Source of the DNA: Muricauda sp. SCSIO 65647
GTDB lineage: Bacteria > Bacteroidota > Bacteroidia > Flavobacteriales > Flavobacteriaceae
DNA length: 64,000 nt
Direction: 5' to 3'
Assembly: GCF_021534965.1 (NCBI RefSeq)
Contig: NZ_CP091037.1
Coordinates: 1,218,501-1,282,500 of the forward strand
Both the position numbers and the translations under genes were made by a program. The notes beneath the pieces are model-generated. The model did not search any database. It had not been told where the DNA came from and worked only from the letters and a program-made list of their open reading frames with translations. This document shows, piece after piece, positions 18,294-26,463 of this stretch (within the stretch, counting starts at the first letter, position 1; each line of letters opens with the position of its first letter).

Positions 18294-18349
18294 CAAATTC
18301 CAAATGACAAATTCCAAATGACAAGTTCCAAATGACAAGTTCCAAGTTG
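18294..18349. repeat. Four tandem 14-base repeats
   Basis: Four consecutive 14-base units occur: CAAATTCCAAATGA (18294-18307 and 18308-18321), CAAGTTCCAAATGA (18322-18335) and CAAGTTCCAAGTTG (18336-18349). They lie between the four-helix-bundle gene and the second dnaE start. Related A-rich sequence also precedes the likely start of the four-helix-bundle gene (18710-18740), so the repeats may mark the ends of an inserted unit. Confidence 0.85.
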
Positions 18350-18368
18350 TTTTATGATGACTTGTTGA

Positions 18369-18704
18369 TTATGGCAGATAATATTTTTTTATTTCTAGAG
18401 CTTCGGACTTCAATTCATCAATAGCCTCTTGGGAAAGAGAATTCATATCTGATAACAGTTTTAGCCAATAATGACTTTCCTTGGCCTCCTTTTTGGCAAT
18501 TTTTGCCCGCATTAAAAAATCTTTATCCCCCAATTTCTCATTGGCTTCAATATAATTCGCCCCCGTTGAACCCGAAGAGCGTATAAGCTGTCTTCCGTCC
18601 TCAATATTGTTAATGGTTTTGGGAAGTGATTTTACCAGTACCCGACAGGCTCTTGCAAATACATAAATGCGTTCTTCAAGATCATAGATTTTCATTTTTG
18701 ACAT
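18369..18704 (-). CDS. Four-helix bundle protein (23S rRNA intervening-sequence protein family)
   Basis: This protein of about 111 residues belongs to the S23/IVP-like four-helix bundle family. The family signature is clear: DLEERIYVFARACRVLVKSL, then QLIRSSGSTGANYIEANEKL and KIAKKEAKESHYWLKLL. The function of free-standing members is unknown. A reading from 18749 overlaps the dinB stop by ATGA, but the extra 15 residues are encoded by repeat-like A-rich sequence and do not look like the family. I therefore prefer the ATG at 18704 (or 18695). The gene sits inside a dinB-dnaE2 cassette on the same strand and is probably a later insertion. Confidence 0.85.
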   Translation of the reverse strand: MSKMKIYDLEERIYVFARACRVLVKSLPKTINNIEDGRQLIRSSGSTGANYIEANEKLGDKDFLMRAKIAKKEAKESHYWLKLLSDMNSLSQEAIDELKSEALEIKKYYLP

Positions 18705-18745
18705 TTTTTGGAAGTTGATATTCGTGATTTGAAATTTTAAACAAC

Positions 18746-19960
18746 TCATTGTTTGCGATGTGCCAGCACAATCGGCGGCTGTCCGTTAAACGGGTTGTGC
18801 ATTCTGCCTATGGTCCTGGCTCCCATGGCCGAGGCCCGAATCACGGCGCGGTCACCGAATCGGGTCCTTACCCTGTCCATGGCCTGGTATAAATTCAATG
18901 CTTCTTCGGTATCATCGAACAAATTGATCTGGTAATTGCCCGAGACCAAGTGACTCAACCGTACCCCCACCAAGCGAACCAGCATCCGCTTATTGTAGAG
19001 CGAATCGAAAAGCTCCATGATCTTCGGAATCAGAATATGATCGGCACTGGTATACGGTATTCGTTTTTGTTTTGAATAGGTATTAAAATCAGAATACCGG
19101 ATCTTGACCGTGATACAGGCCGTCAATTTTTCGCCCCGCCGCAGTTGATAGGCCAAATTTTCGGCCATGGCCGATATGATTCCCTTGAGCTTGATCACAT
19201 CAATGGTGTCACGATCAAAAGTGCGTTCGTTGGAAATGGACTTTCGCTCATGAAAAGGGATCACGGGGGTATTGTCCATGCCGTTGGCCCGTTTCCAGAT
19301 GACCCTGCCATTGGCACCCAAGACCCGCTGCATGATATCAATGGGCATTTCTTGAATGGTCTTTACCCGTCGAATTCCCAAATTGCGAAGTGTTTGATAG
19401 GTCTTATCGCCTACCATGGGTATCTTTTTTACGGAAAGGGGAGCCAAAAAAGGTTTCTCGAGTCCGAAGTCAATCTTTAGTTGGTTGTTGGGTTTGGCCT
19501 CATTGGTGGCCACCTTTGAGACCACTTTGTTTACCGATAGCCCAAATGAAATGGGCATTCCGGTTTCGTTGATAATTTTTTGCCGCAGCGCAGTGGCGTA
19601 TTTGTACGACCCAAAGAACCGATCCATGCCCGATAGATCGGCATAGAACTCATCAATGCTCGATTTTTCAAATACGGGCACCGCTTCCTTGATAATTTCG
19701 GTAACCTCATCAGACACCTTGCTGTAGGTGCCTGCATTGCCCTTGATAACCTTGGCTTCGGGACAAAGTTCTTTGGCCATCTTCATGGGCATGCCCGAGT
19801 GGATACCATACCCCCGGGTCTCGTAGCTACAGGCAGCGACTACCCCCCGATCGGTGATACCGCCGACCAACAAAGGCTTTCCCCGTAGTTCGGGATTGAT
19901 TCGCCGCTCTACGGAGACAAAAAACGTATCGAGGTCGAGATGTAGAATGGTTTTGTTCAC
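18746..19960 (-). CDS. dinB: Y-family DNA polymerase (DinB/Pol IV-like)
   Basis: This 404-residue translesion polymerase has its catalytic residues in place: D9 in LHLDLDTFF, and D103-E104 in SSIDEFYADLSG. That makes it an active polymerase rather than an inactive ImuB. A beta-clamp-binding motif, QINLF, is visible in GNYQINLFDDTEE. Helix-hairpin-helix and little-finger regions follow the palm (VGDKTYQTLRNLGIRRVKTI). It heads a minus-strand cassette with the four-helix-bundle gene and the second dnaE. No LexA-like gene is adjacent, and I could not find a convincing operator in the 100 bases upstream. Confidence 0.93.
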   Translation of the reverse strand: MNKTILHLDLDTFFVSVERRINPELRGKPLLVGGITDRGVVAACSYETRGYGIHSGMPMKMAKELCPEAKVIKGNAGTYSKVSDEVTEIIKEAVPVFEKSSIDEFYADLSGMDRFFGSYKYATALRQKIINETGMPISFGLSVNKVVSKVATNEAKPNNQLKIDFGLEKPFLAPLSVKKIPMVGDKTYQTLRNLGIRRVKTIQEMPIDIMQRVLGANGRVIWKRANGMDNTPVIPFHERKSISNERTFDRDTIDVIKLKGIISAMAENLAYQLRRGEKLTACITVKIRYSDFNTYSKQKRIPYTSADHILIPKIMELFDSLYNKRMLVRLVGVRLSHLVSGNYQINLFDDTEEALNLYQAMDRVRTRFGDRAVIRASAMGARTIGRMHNPFNGQPPIVLAHRKQ

Positions 19961-20060
19961 TATCCATAATAGAATTGCTAATATATGGAATTATTCCTTT
20001 TTATTGGATTATTTCCATTTTTTTAAATAGAACCCATCACTTTTATGGCTGTACAATTAC

Positions 20061-20573
20061 CTACTTAACTTGTTCCAAAAAAATCTGTGCCTGTAGGTAG
20101 GTGCGTTTGCTGCGGTAGTTTTTCTTTTTCTCGAATGCCAAGTGGCTGATGGCACCGTAGCTTCCCTTGTTCTCTAAAGCATTTAAGGTCTTGAGAATAT
20201 CTGTGTACCCCCCTTCCAGATGAAGGATATGGGTCTCAGTGGTGCCCTTCTCCCCTTCCACCACATGGGGCGAGTTAAAATCGATGATCTTTACTTGGTT
20301 CTTTGAGGCTTCTTGGTTCAAAAACTTGAGCAGATTGTTTTGTAGGGACGAATTGCCTACATCAAATGCAACCAATTGTGCATCCAATGTCTTCTCTTTT
20401 TGGCCCAACATTGAAAGTTGCCTTGGCAGATTCGTAATGGATTCCTTTTTCCCCAAGCTGTTGTAGAACTCTTCCCTTACCATCAAGGTCTTGTGGATCG
20501 CCAATCGATAGCTCAACAGCAACATGGCAACAACACCGGCCAGCAGGTATTTGTTCTTATTGGTCAGTTTCAT
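20061..20573 (-). CDS. PilO/GspM-like inner-membrane assembly protein
   Basis: The protein is about 170 residues. A short cytoplasmic start (MKLTNKNK) is followed by one membrane helix (YLLAGVVAMLLLSYRLAI), a coiled-coil stretch (about 35-75), and a C-terminal alpha/beta domain (HILHLEGGYTDILKTLNALE) with the order seen in PilO and GspM ferredoxin-like domains. I chose the ATG at 20573, which overlaps the preceding GspL/PilN-like gene by 17 bases; an ATG at 20624 adds residues before the membrane helix that look non-native. It is the last gene of the minus-strand secretion operon. Assignment rests on topology and position more than on strong motifs. Confidence 0.65.
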   Translation of the reverse strand: MKLTNKNKYLLAGVVAMLLLSYRLAIHKTLMVREEFYNSLGKKESITNLPRQLSMLGQKEKTLDAQLVAFDVGNSSLQNNLLKFLNQEASKNQVKIIDFNSPHVVEGEKGTTETHILHLEGGYTDILKTLNALENKGSYGAISHLAFEKKKNYRSKRTYLQAQIFLEQVK

Positions 20574-21765
20574 GCAATATGATGTTGACGGTAAAGTTCG
20601 CCGAAGAATTTGAGATATATTCATAATCGATGATCTCTACCTTATCGACCCATTTCTGTGTTTCGAGGTTGTCAGACCATACCGTGAAGGTCATCTTGTC
20701 GTTTGTGATTCCCGAGACTTGAATGTTGTTCTTGCTGATCTCTATCGGCTTCTTCTCACGAACCGGTACTATGAGGGGCTGGTATTCCATCTCGCTGAGC
20801 CAGATCGAATGGGGCAGGCTCTTGCCCAGCTCATCAAAATAAAAGGTCGTTCTTGAATGCTGTGAGCTGGCCAGCACCTTCAATTTTTCCTCTTTGGCAG
20901 CGATGCGCTCTTTTAATTGCCGTAGTGAACTGTCTTGCAAAGCCTCACTCGCCAGGCTACTTTGCAAAGCCTCATTTTCTTTGTTATAATGGTTGAACAA
21001 GAAAAAATTGGCCAATAGCAATACCAAAAAAAAGCCGATGGTGGCCTTGAGGCCCACATCAAAGATCCTGATGTTTTTAAACTCGTTCGTCAACTGAATA
21101 TTTGTTTCTTGAAGGTTAGCCATAGGGCTTACCCCCATCAAATGCCCCAAGATATTAGAGAACGAGAGCAACTGCTTATTGCCAATGGCCAAGCCGTTGA
21201 TATCATAGCGCTTATCGATAGCTTTTTCGTTAGTGGAGAAATTTACTAACCTGCCACCTTTGAATTCCATCATGAAATTGGAACCTTCGATGACCCCCTC
21301 CAAAAAACCGGCGATATGCTCCATGGGCACCACGCCCAGGGCGACCGAAAAAACATGCAGCCCCAATTTCTGTAACTGCTCCAGGTACCAATTGACGTAT
21401 TCCTTTTTGCCAATGGCCACAAGACCTGAATTTTGGTGGCTGAATATTTGATAATAAAAATTGTCAAGTTCGAGGTTCGGAAAGGCATTGACCACCAAAA
21501 GTTCATGGTTGCCCTGTGCTTCATGGGCTATTTGTTTCTTTAGCACCTGTGGTGTGTTGAGGGTCAAAAAGAGTGGTGTCTTTTTGTCGAGATGGGCCAT
21601 GACCTCATCCAGTTTTTTAGTGGTGACTTCCAAGGCTATCTCCAGTTCACCCTTTTGTCGCACTACCTTTATAAGGGAGAACAATTCTTCCCCTCCCAAC
21701 TCATAGATTTCAAGTCCGAAATAACCATTGCCCTCAACGATATGTTGTATCCACTTCTTGAACAT
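20557..21765 (-). CDS. GspL/PilM-PilN-like inner-membrane protein
   Basis: The 402-residue protein has a large cytoplasmic N-terminal domain (1-230) with a fold order reminiscent of the actin-like domain of GspL/PilM. It continues with a single membrane helix at about 236-258 (LKATIGFFLVLLLANFFLF), a coiled coil (NEALQSSLASEALQDSSLRQ) and a periplasmic C-terminal domain like PilN/GspL (KMTFTVWSDNLETQKWVDKV). Such proteins link the ATPase to the periplasmic parts. The start at 21765 overlaps the secretin stop by one base (TGATG); an ATG at 21843 would lie inside the secretin gene. Membership is inferred from topology and neighbours. Confidence 0.68.
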   Translation of the reverse strand: MFKKWIQHIVEGNGYFGLEIYELGGEELFSLIKVVRQKGELEIALEVTTKKLDEVMAHLDKKTPLFLTLNTPQVLKKQIAHEAQGNHELLVVNAFPNLELDNFYYQIFSHQNSGLVAIGKKEYVNWYLEQLQKLGLHVFSVALGVVPMEHIAGFLEGVIEGSNFMMEFKGGRLVNFSTNEKAIDKRYDINGLAIGNKQLLSFSNILGHLMGVSPMANLQETNIQLTNEFKNIRIFDVGLKATIGFFLVLLLANFFLFNHYNKENEALQSSLASEALQDSSLRQLKERIAAKEEKLKVLASSQHSRTTFYFDELGKSLPHSIWLSEMEYQPLIVPVREKKPIEISKNNIQVSGITNDKMTFTVWSDNLETQKWVDKVEIIDYEYISNSSANFTVNIILHETDQ

Positions 21766-23939
21766 CAGTATATGACCGTGGGTTTGATGAGTATGGTCAG
21801 TTTTTGTTTGGTATCTTCCCTTTTTCGTTTGCTGAAGAGCCATTTGATGACCGGCACCCTGGCCAAGAGGGGCACCCCGCTGCCCGAGTCGTTCTTGATC
21901 TTTTCTTCCAGTCCGCCCAGAATGGCCAGATCTTGGTTCTGCATGCGGATGATCGAACTGAACTCCCTTGAGGTAAGTCCGGGAGGGGCATCTTCCTCTA
22001 TGCGCTCCCCACTGAAATCTGATTGAATGACATTGATGTCTAAGGTCACTTGTCCGTCACCCGACACCAATGGCTTGATGCTCACCCCAAGCTCTGCATC
22101 GATGGGCGCATAGTTTCGCACCTCTGAGGTGGTAGGGATCTGCGAGCCAAAAAAGTTCTGGTTGGTAATAACGTAATACGTCGTTTCTCCAATGGATAAG
22201 TTGGCGCGATGCCCATTCAGGGTAGAGAGTTTCGGAGTGGACCGAATCTTGATGTTACCATTTTCTTCCAGGGCCTTGATCGTGGCAAAAAATTCAGGCA
22301 CCACCTTTCCGATATTGAAAGAGCCAAAGCCATCAAACCCCCCTATGACCTTGTTCACCGTATTGGCCCCTAACGTAATGTCTGTTTGGGGAAAGAGACT
22401 GCCACTGGTCGTGACCGGCTGGTCACCAATGCCCCAGCTAATGCCTGTCTCGACAGTGGCCGACCTGCGTACCTCGATGATCATCACCTCGATGAGCACC
22501 ACGGGCACGGGTCGGTCGATTTCCTTGATAAAGCTTTTGAACCGTTCAATTTTGGCAGAGGGCCCACTGACAAAAAAGCTGTTCAGTTCAAAATCAACCT
22601 TGATATCAAGGTCTGCCTTGATTTCATCGGGAAGGATATTTACCAAGGCCTCTGCACCGTCATGATACGAATCGAATTGGTTGGCCCGGGTATTGAGGGT
22701 ACGACGAGAGCTGTTGAGCCCTTGCTGGCCACCCTGCAATCCACTGTTTGGACCATTTGCAAAATAGTTGATGCCGCCCTGATTGGTTCGGCCAGCCGTT
22801 CGCATGCCGCCTGAATAATAAGAAGGGTCGCTCAATAGTTCTACCGATCGGTGCATCATCTGCACGATTTCAATCTTTCTAAGGCTTAACTGATCGGCCG
22901 TACCAAAAAAATAGATATTGTTCTCTTTTTTGAAGGTAAAGTGCTTGATGGCCCTTACCGGAGATGGTGATGGGTTGTTGTTCGTTCGGGCACGGCCATT
23001 GTTCTGAATGTTTTCGGCGGCCATCACTGGGGCACCCGTTTCTTGGCTCTCGAAGATATGGGCCAGTAGGTCATCGAAATAGATGCTCTTGGCATTAAAG
23101 GTAACACTACCGGCTTCCTCTAAAGGGGTGGCCGTGTAGACATCGAGCTTTAAGTCGTGGCTCAACGATTCGATGATGTTGGCAATGGGTGAATCGTTGA
23201 ACGCTACGTTCACTATTTTGTTGATGGTGTCCAATACCTCATAATGCATGCCAGGTCGAAAACCTCTCAGTGAATTTCCTCCGTTTTTTTCGACATCCGG
23301 TGCGCTGAAAAGATAAAAACCGTCCCTTGATTTTGAGTGTATGAGTCCGTTCAGGTCGGCAATCTTTTCCATGGCCTTGTCAAGGGGCACTGCATTCAAG
23401 AAAATGTTCAGCGATTTGTTTCTCAAATTGTTCGAATACAACAGATTTTGCCCAGAGACCTCCATGATTTTTCTGAACACCTTTTCGAGCGGGTCATTGT
23501 TGATGTCTAATGAGATGAGGTTGGTCGTCGGACTAAATTCCACCTTGATTTCTTTTTCGGTGGGCTTCTCAGGTGGTCTATCATACCGTTTGACGGCCAA
23601 GATACTGCCCGTGAAATCGATGGTCAGGTCATATTCTTTACAGAGAAAGATCAGCAGATCGGCCACTGTCACATTTGAGAAATTATTGACTATGTTGATG
23701 TTCGCCACATCGGGTGCCACGCTCAGGTTCAGTTTGTGCACCCTCGAAACGGCCATCAAAAAATTGGGCAGGGTCACATTGGCCACGTTCACCTCGAGTT
23801 GAAGCGTTTCATTGTAAGCCGGATTGTCAGCGGCCAACAATTCCAAATTGTTCTTAATGGTCAGTATGCGGTCGCGTTCTTGCGCCAACGAAGTGTACAG
23901 CGCTAGAAAAAACAATACTATGGTGAATAGTCTTTTCAT
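21765..23939 (-). CDS. Secretin (GspD/PilQ-like outer-membrane channel)
   Basis: This 724-residue protein has a signal peptide (MKRLFTIVLFFLALYTSLAQ) and forms the outer-membrane ring. N-terminal periplasmic domains include a secretin/TonB short N-terminal domain (LPNFLMAVSRVHKLNLSVAP) and repeats with NLISLDINNDPLEKVFRKI. The conserved secretin core starts about residue 475 (PVPVVLIEVMIIEVRR) and ends with GSGVPLLARVPVIKWLF and KLTILIKPTVIY. An Asn/Gly/Arg-rich insertion lies about 305-420. The gene is the fourth of the minus-strand operon gspG-peptidase-gspE-gspD. No lipoprotein motif is present, so a separate pilotin may be needed; the lipoprotein at 40155 is one candidate. Confidence 0.92.
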   Translation of the reverse strand: MKRLFTIVLFFLALYTSLAQERDRILTIKNNLELLAADNPAYNETLQLEVNVANVTLPNFLMAVSRVHKLNLSVAPDVANINIVNNFSNVTVADLLIFLCKEYDLTIDFTGSILAVKRYDRPPEKPTEKEIKVEFSPTTNLISLDINNDPLEKVFRKIMEVSGQNLLYSNNLRNKSLNIFLNAVPLDKAMEKIADLNGLIHSKSRDGFYLFSAPDVEKNGGNSLRGFRPGMHYEVLDTINKIVNVAFNDSPIANIIESLSHDLKLDVYTATPLEEAGSVTFNAKSIYFDDLLAHIFESQETGAPVMAAENIQNNGRARTNNNPSPSPVRAIKHFTFKKENNIYFFGTADQLSLRKIEIVQMMHRSVELLSDPSYYSGGMRTAGRTNQGGINYFANGPNSGLQGGQQGLNSSRRTLNTRANQFDSYHDGAEALVNILPDEIKADLDIKVDFELNSFFVSGPSAKIERFKSFIKEIDRPVPVVLIEVMIIEVRRSATVETGISWGIGDQPVTTSGSLFPQTDITLGANTVNKVIGGFDGFGSFNIGKVVPEFFATIKALEENGNIKIRSTPKLSTLNGHRANLSIGETTYYVITNQNFFGSQIPTTSEVRNYAPIDAELGVSIKPLVSGDGQVTLDINVIQSDFSGERIEEDAPPGLTSREFSSIIRMQNQDLAILGGLEEKIKNDSGSGVPLLARVPVIKWLFSKRKREDTKQKLTILIKPTVIY

Positions 23940-23942
23940 TGA

Positions 23943-25355
23943 TCAGTTTGTCAAAAGGGCATATACCTCTTCGATAGTGGTAATGCCTTGTTGCACCATA
24001 TCGATGGCGTTGGTCTTTAGGGTGTCGATTTTGTGTTTCTTAAAATGCTTGTCGATTTCTAATTGGTTCTCTTTGATGGGCAGGGCAAGTTCTTTGGTGA
24101 TGGGCAAAATCTCGTAAAGTGCCTTCCTGCCCGAATACCCCGTATGGTAACATTGGTTGCAACCCGTGGCCGTGAAATGCCTGTTCAAATTTTTGGGAAT
24201 TTGAAAGCTCGAGGGGAGTTGGGCAGAATCCAGTTTCTCTTCTTTCTTGCAATGAACACAGAGTTTTCTGATCAGGCGCTGGGCCACACTCATATTCAAG
24301 GTGCTCGCAATAAGAAATGGGGGCACGCCCATATCGATCAGCCTTGAAATGGTCGCCCAGGCAGAATTGGTATGAATGGTCGATAGCACCAAATGCCCCG
24401 TCAATGCCGCTCGAATGGCCATGTTGGCCGTCTTCACGTCCCGTATCTCGCCTACCATGATGATATCGGGATCTTGCCTTAGAAAGGTCCTCAACGAACT
24501 GGCGAAATCAAGACCAATGTTTTCTTTTAATTGTACTTGGTTGACACCCTCGAGCGTATATTCGATGGGATCTTCGATGGTAAGGATATTGGTTTCGGGC
24601 CTGTTGAGTAATTTCAGGGTGGCGTACAGTGTAGTAGTCTTTCCAGAGCCCGTGGGGCCAGAGATGAGTACGATACCATTTGGCTTTCGAATACCTTCTT
24701 TATAGCGGTCCAGCTCTGACTCGGTGAAGCCCAGCGCTTCAAGTTCGACGGCCCCGGTCTCTCGGCTCAGAATACGCAACACCAATTTCTCCCCATATAA
24801 TGTGGGCAGTGAAGAGACCCTGATATCGAACTCAGAACCATTTGATTTCACCGTTATTCGGCCATCTTGCGGTAAGCGTTTTTCAGCAATGTCAAGATGT
24901 GCCCTCACCTTGATCTTGTTGACCATTGTGGGATAATCTTGAATGGGTATGCTGTACTGTTCGATCAGTTTTCCGTCTAAACGAAACCTGATACGGCAAC
25001 GCTCTTCATAGGGTTCGAAATGGATGTCACTGCTGCCCATGTTCTGGGCACCCAGCAGAATCTTTTCCAAAAAATCGTTCGTATAACCCAGTTGGGCAGA
25101 TTCGTTGGTGGTGCTTTTGCGATAGTTGGTGGTCAGGTATTGTTGTAGTTCTTCCGTATCGCAAGGCTGTAATGATACGGGCTTGTCCAAGACAATGTTG
25201 AGTTCGGCCAAGAGGGTCTGCAACGATTCGGTATCGGTCTTGAGTACCAGTGCATCACCGCTTTCGGCCACCGGCACGATACGATAGTGAAAGGCCTGCT
25301 CGGCAGAGATCCGTTGCTGTAGGTGTACCGGTATTTGAAAGCTGTTCTTTTCCAT
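23943..25355 (-). CDS. GspE/PilB-type secretion ATPase
   Basis: This 470-residue hexameric ATPase powers pseudopilus assembly. A compact N-terminal domain (about 1-90) precedes the AAA-like core, with Walker A GPTGSGKTT at 233-241, Walker B region PDIIMVGEIRD and the His box STIHTNSAWATISRL. Four cysteines in CVHCKK and CNQCYHTGYSGR form the zinc site typical of GspE/PilB, which argues against PilT. The N-terminal region is shorter than in many PilB proteins. It lies 3 bases upstream of the secretin gene. The platform protein GspF, normally next to GspE, is encoded about 18 kb away at 43786-44922. Confidence 0.95.
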   Translation of the reverse strand: MEKNSFQIPVHLQQRISAEQAFHYRIVPVAESGDALVLKTDTESLQTLLAELNIVLDKPVSLQPCDTEELQQYLTTNYRKSTTNESAQLGYTNDFLEKILLGAQNMGSSDIHFEPYEERCRIRFRLDGKLIEQYSIPIQDYPTMVNKIKVRAHLDIAEKRLPQDGRITVKSNGSEFDIRVSSLPTLYGEKLVLRILSRETGAVELEALGFTESELDRYKEGIRKPNGIVLISGPTGSGKTTTLYATLKLLNRPETNILTIEDPIEYTLEGVNQVQLKENIGLDFASSLRTFLRQDPDIIMVGEIRDVKTANMAIRAALTGHLVLSTIHTNSAWATISRLIDMGVPPFLIASTLNMSVAQRLIRKLCVHCKKEEKLDSAQLPSSFQIPKNLNRHFTATGCNQCYHTGYSGRKALYEILPITKELALPIKENQLEIDKHFKKHKIDTLKTNAIDMVQQGITTIEEVYALLTN

Positions 25356-25838
25356 TTAGATGATATACAATGAAGGGAAATCGGGCAGATGGCTCAACAC
25401 CAGTACCCCTATCAAGAAAATTCCCATGAGCCCCGCCAAGGGCACGGTCTCCATTTCCATAAAAGGCTTTAAGGCCAGATAGGCAAGTATCGAAAAACAA
25501 AGGGCCCCCACTAGCAACACGATAAAGGTGACCGTCGGAAACCCCAGCGCAAAGGCATAGAGAAACAACATGTCGCCCAGGCCAAAGGCCGTGTTCAAAA
25601 ATTTTTGTTGCATAATATGCTTGGTATAGGCCCAGAGCACCAGCAAAATTAAACTGACCAGCAGCATGTTGAGCAGGGCAAACCACGCGAAGTGGTCAAA
25701 GGGCATATGGCGCAGGTGCAGTAGGGCCAACAGTACGGCCAGTATGGGAAACAAGACCCAAAGCACCGCCCGCTCCTTAAAATCTTGGTGGGCGATCATT
25801 CCGAAGCCCAGCATGGTCAAAAGTTCTAAAAAGAGCAT
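25356..25838 (-). CDS. Minimal A24-family prepilin peptidase
   Basis: This 160-residue membrane protein has about six hydrophobic segments and both catalytic aspartates of the A24 (GxGD) family: D19 in IAHQDFKERA and D89 in FGLGDMLFL. It lacks the cysteine-rich N-terminal methyltransferase domain of PilD/GspO, so it resembles TadV/CpaA-type or archaeal minimal enzymes. Its stop directly abuts the gspE start, and its start shares one base with the gspG stop. It should process the pseudopilins at 25838, 42997 and 43317. Function is inferred from the motif and neighbours; the call is strong because both motifs are intact. Confidence 0.85.
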   Translation of the reverse strand: MLFLELLTMLGFGMIAHQDFKERAVLWVLFPILAVLLALLHLRHMPFDHFAWFALLNMLLVSLILLVLWAYTKHIMQQKFLNTAFGLGDMLFLYAFALGFPTVTFIVLLVGALCFSILAYLALKPFMEMETVPLAGLMGIFLIGVLVLSHLPDFPSLYII

Positions 25839-26251
25839 CAGTCTTTTATTATTTGTTTGGGGTTGCCCGACTCATCGATCTCCCAGACATTGAAGACCCC
25901 GTCTCCATCAAAATCGGTCACGGCCTCTGCCCGGGCCTTGAAGGCCACATCATTGGCCGAGACTATCTCGTACACATAGTTGGCGGTACCATTTTCCTTT
26001 ACGGTCTTGGGGGCCACAAAGTCGAGTTCACCGATGTCTGCCGTGAACTTACTGTACATGTAGCGATGGGTGGTCTGTGCATTATAGAGCGCCTTCAGTT
26101 GTGTCTGCGCCTCGATGCTCTTTGCCTTTGAGATGAGCGGCATCAGATTGGGCAGGGCCAACAACAGCAAGATGCCGATGATGGCCAAGACGATAAGCGT
26201 CTCTTGAAGATTGAGCGCGGGTACCTTTTTGAAAAGAGTTGATTTGGGCAT
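25838..26251 (-). CDS. GspG-like major pseudopilin
   Basis: This 137-residue prepilin has a 12-residue leader and processing site A12/L13, with the conserved Glu at +5 (E17) in LNLQETLIVLAIIGILLLLALP. The position -1 residue is Ala, where Gly is standard. The C-terminal part carries VTDFDGDGVFNVWEID, an acidic loop like the calcium site of GspG. That loop and the gene order favour the major pseudopilin rather than a type IV pilin. It is the first gene of the minus-strand operon. The intergenic 26252-26463 must hold its promoter; no clean consensus box was found. Confidence 0.85.
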   Translation of the reverse strand: MPKSTLFKKVPALNLQETLIVLAIIGILLLLALPNLMPLISKAKSIEAQTQLKALYNAQTTHRYMYSKFTADIGELDFVAPKTVKENGTANYVYEIVSANDVAFKARAEAVTDFDGDGVFNVWEIDESGNPKQIIKD

Positions 26252-26411
26252 AAGTATGATGTCATGACTTGGTTACACATATAACTAAAAAAACCTTTGG
26301 TTATTATATCAGAACGTATCAAAAAATAAGTTTTTTCTTTCATCTTTTGTAGTTCATCGAAAAAACAAAAAGCGTGTTAAAAAATTACGAAAATATACAT
26401 ACTATTGCAGA

Positions 26412-26450
26412 GTAAAACTTATTACCAAAGTAAGTTTTTACTTATTAAAC
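26412..26450. promoter_or_regulatory. AT-rich inverted repeats in the divergent region
   Basis: AAAACTTA (26414-26421) is mirrored by TAAGTTTT (26431-26438), and a further ACTTATTAAA follows, just upstream of the gene at 26464. The region lies between the gspG operon (minus) and the fibre/RHS operon (plus). It could be an operator or part of a promoter; I cannot assign a protein to it. Confidence 0.35.
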
Positions 26451-26463
26451 AACCTACTTAACT

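Noticed and set aside
19961-20060. LexA-type operator upstream of dinB
   Set aside because: There are A/T-rich inverted bits (GGAATAATTCC-like) but no pattern that I can match to a known flavobacterial operator.
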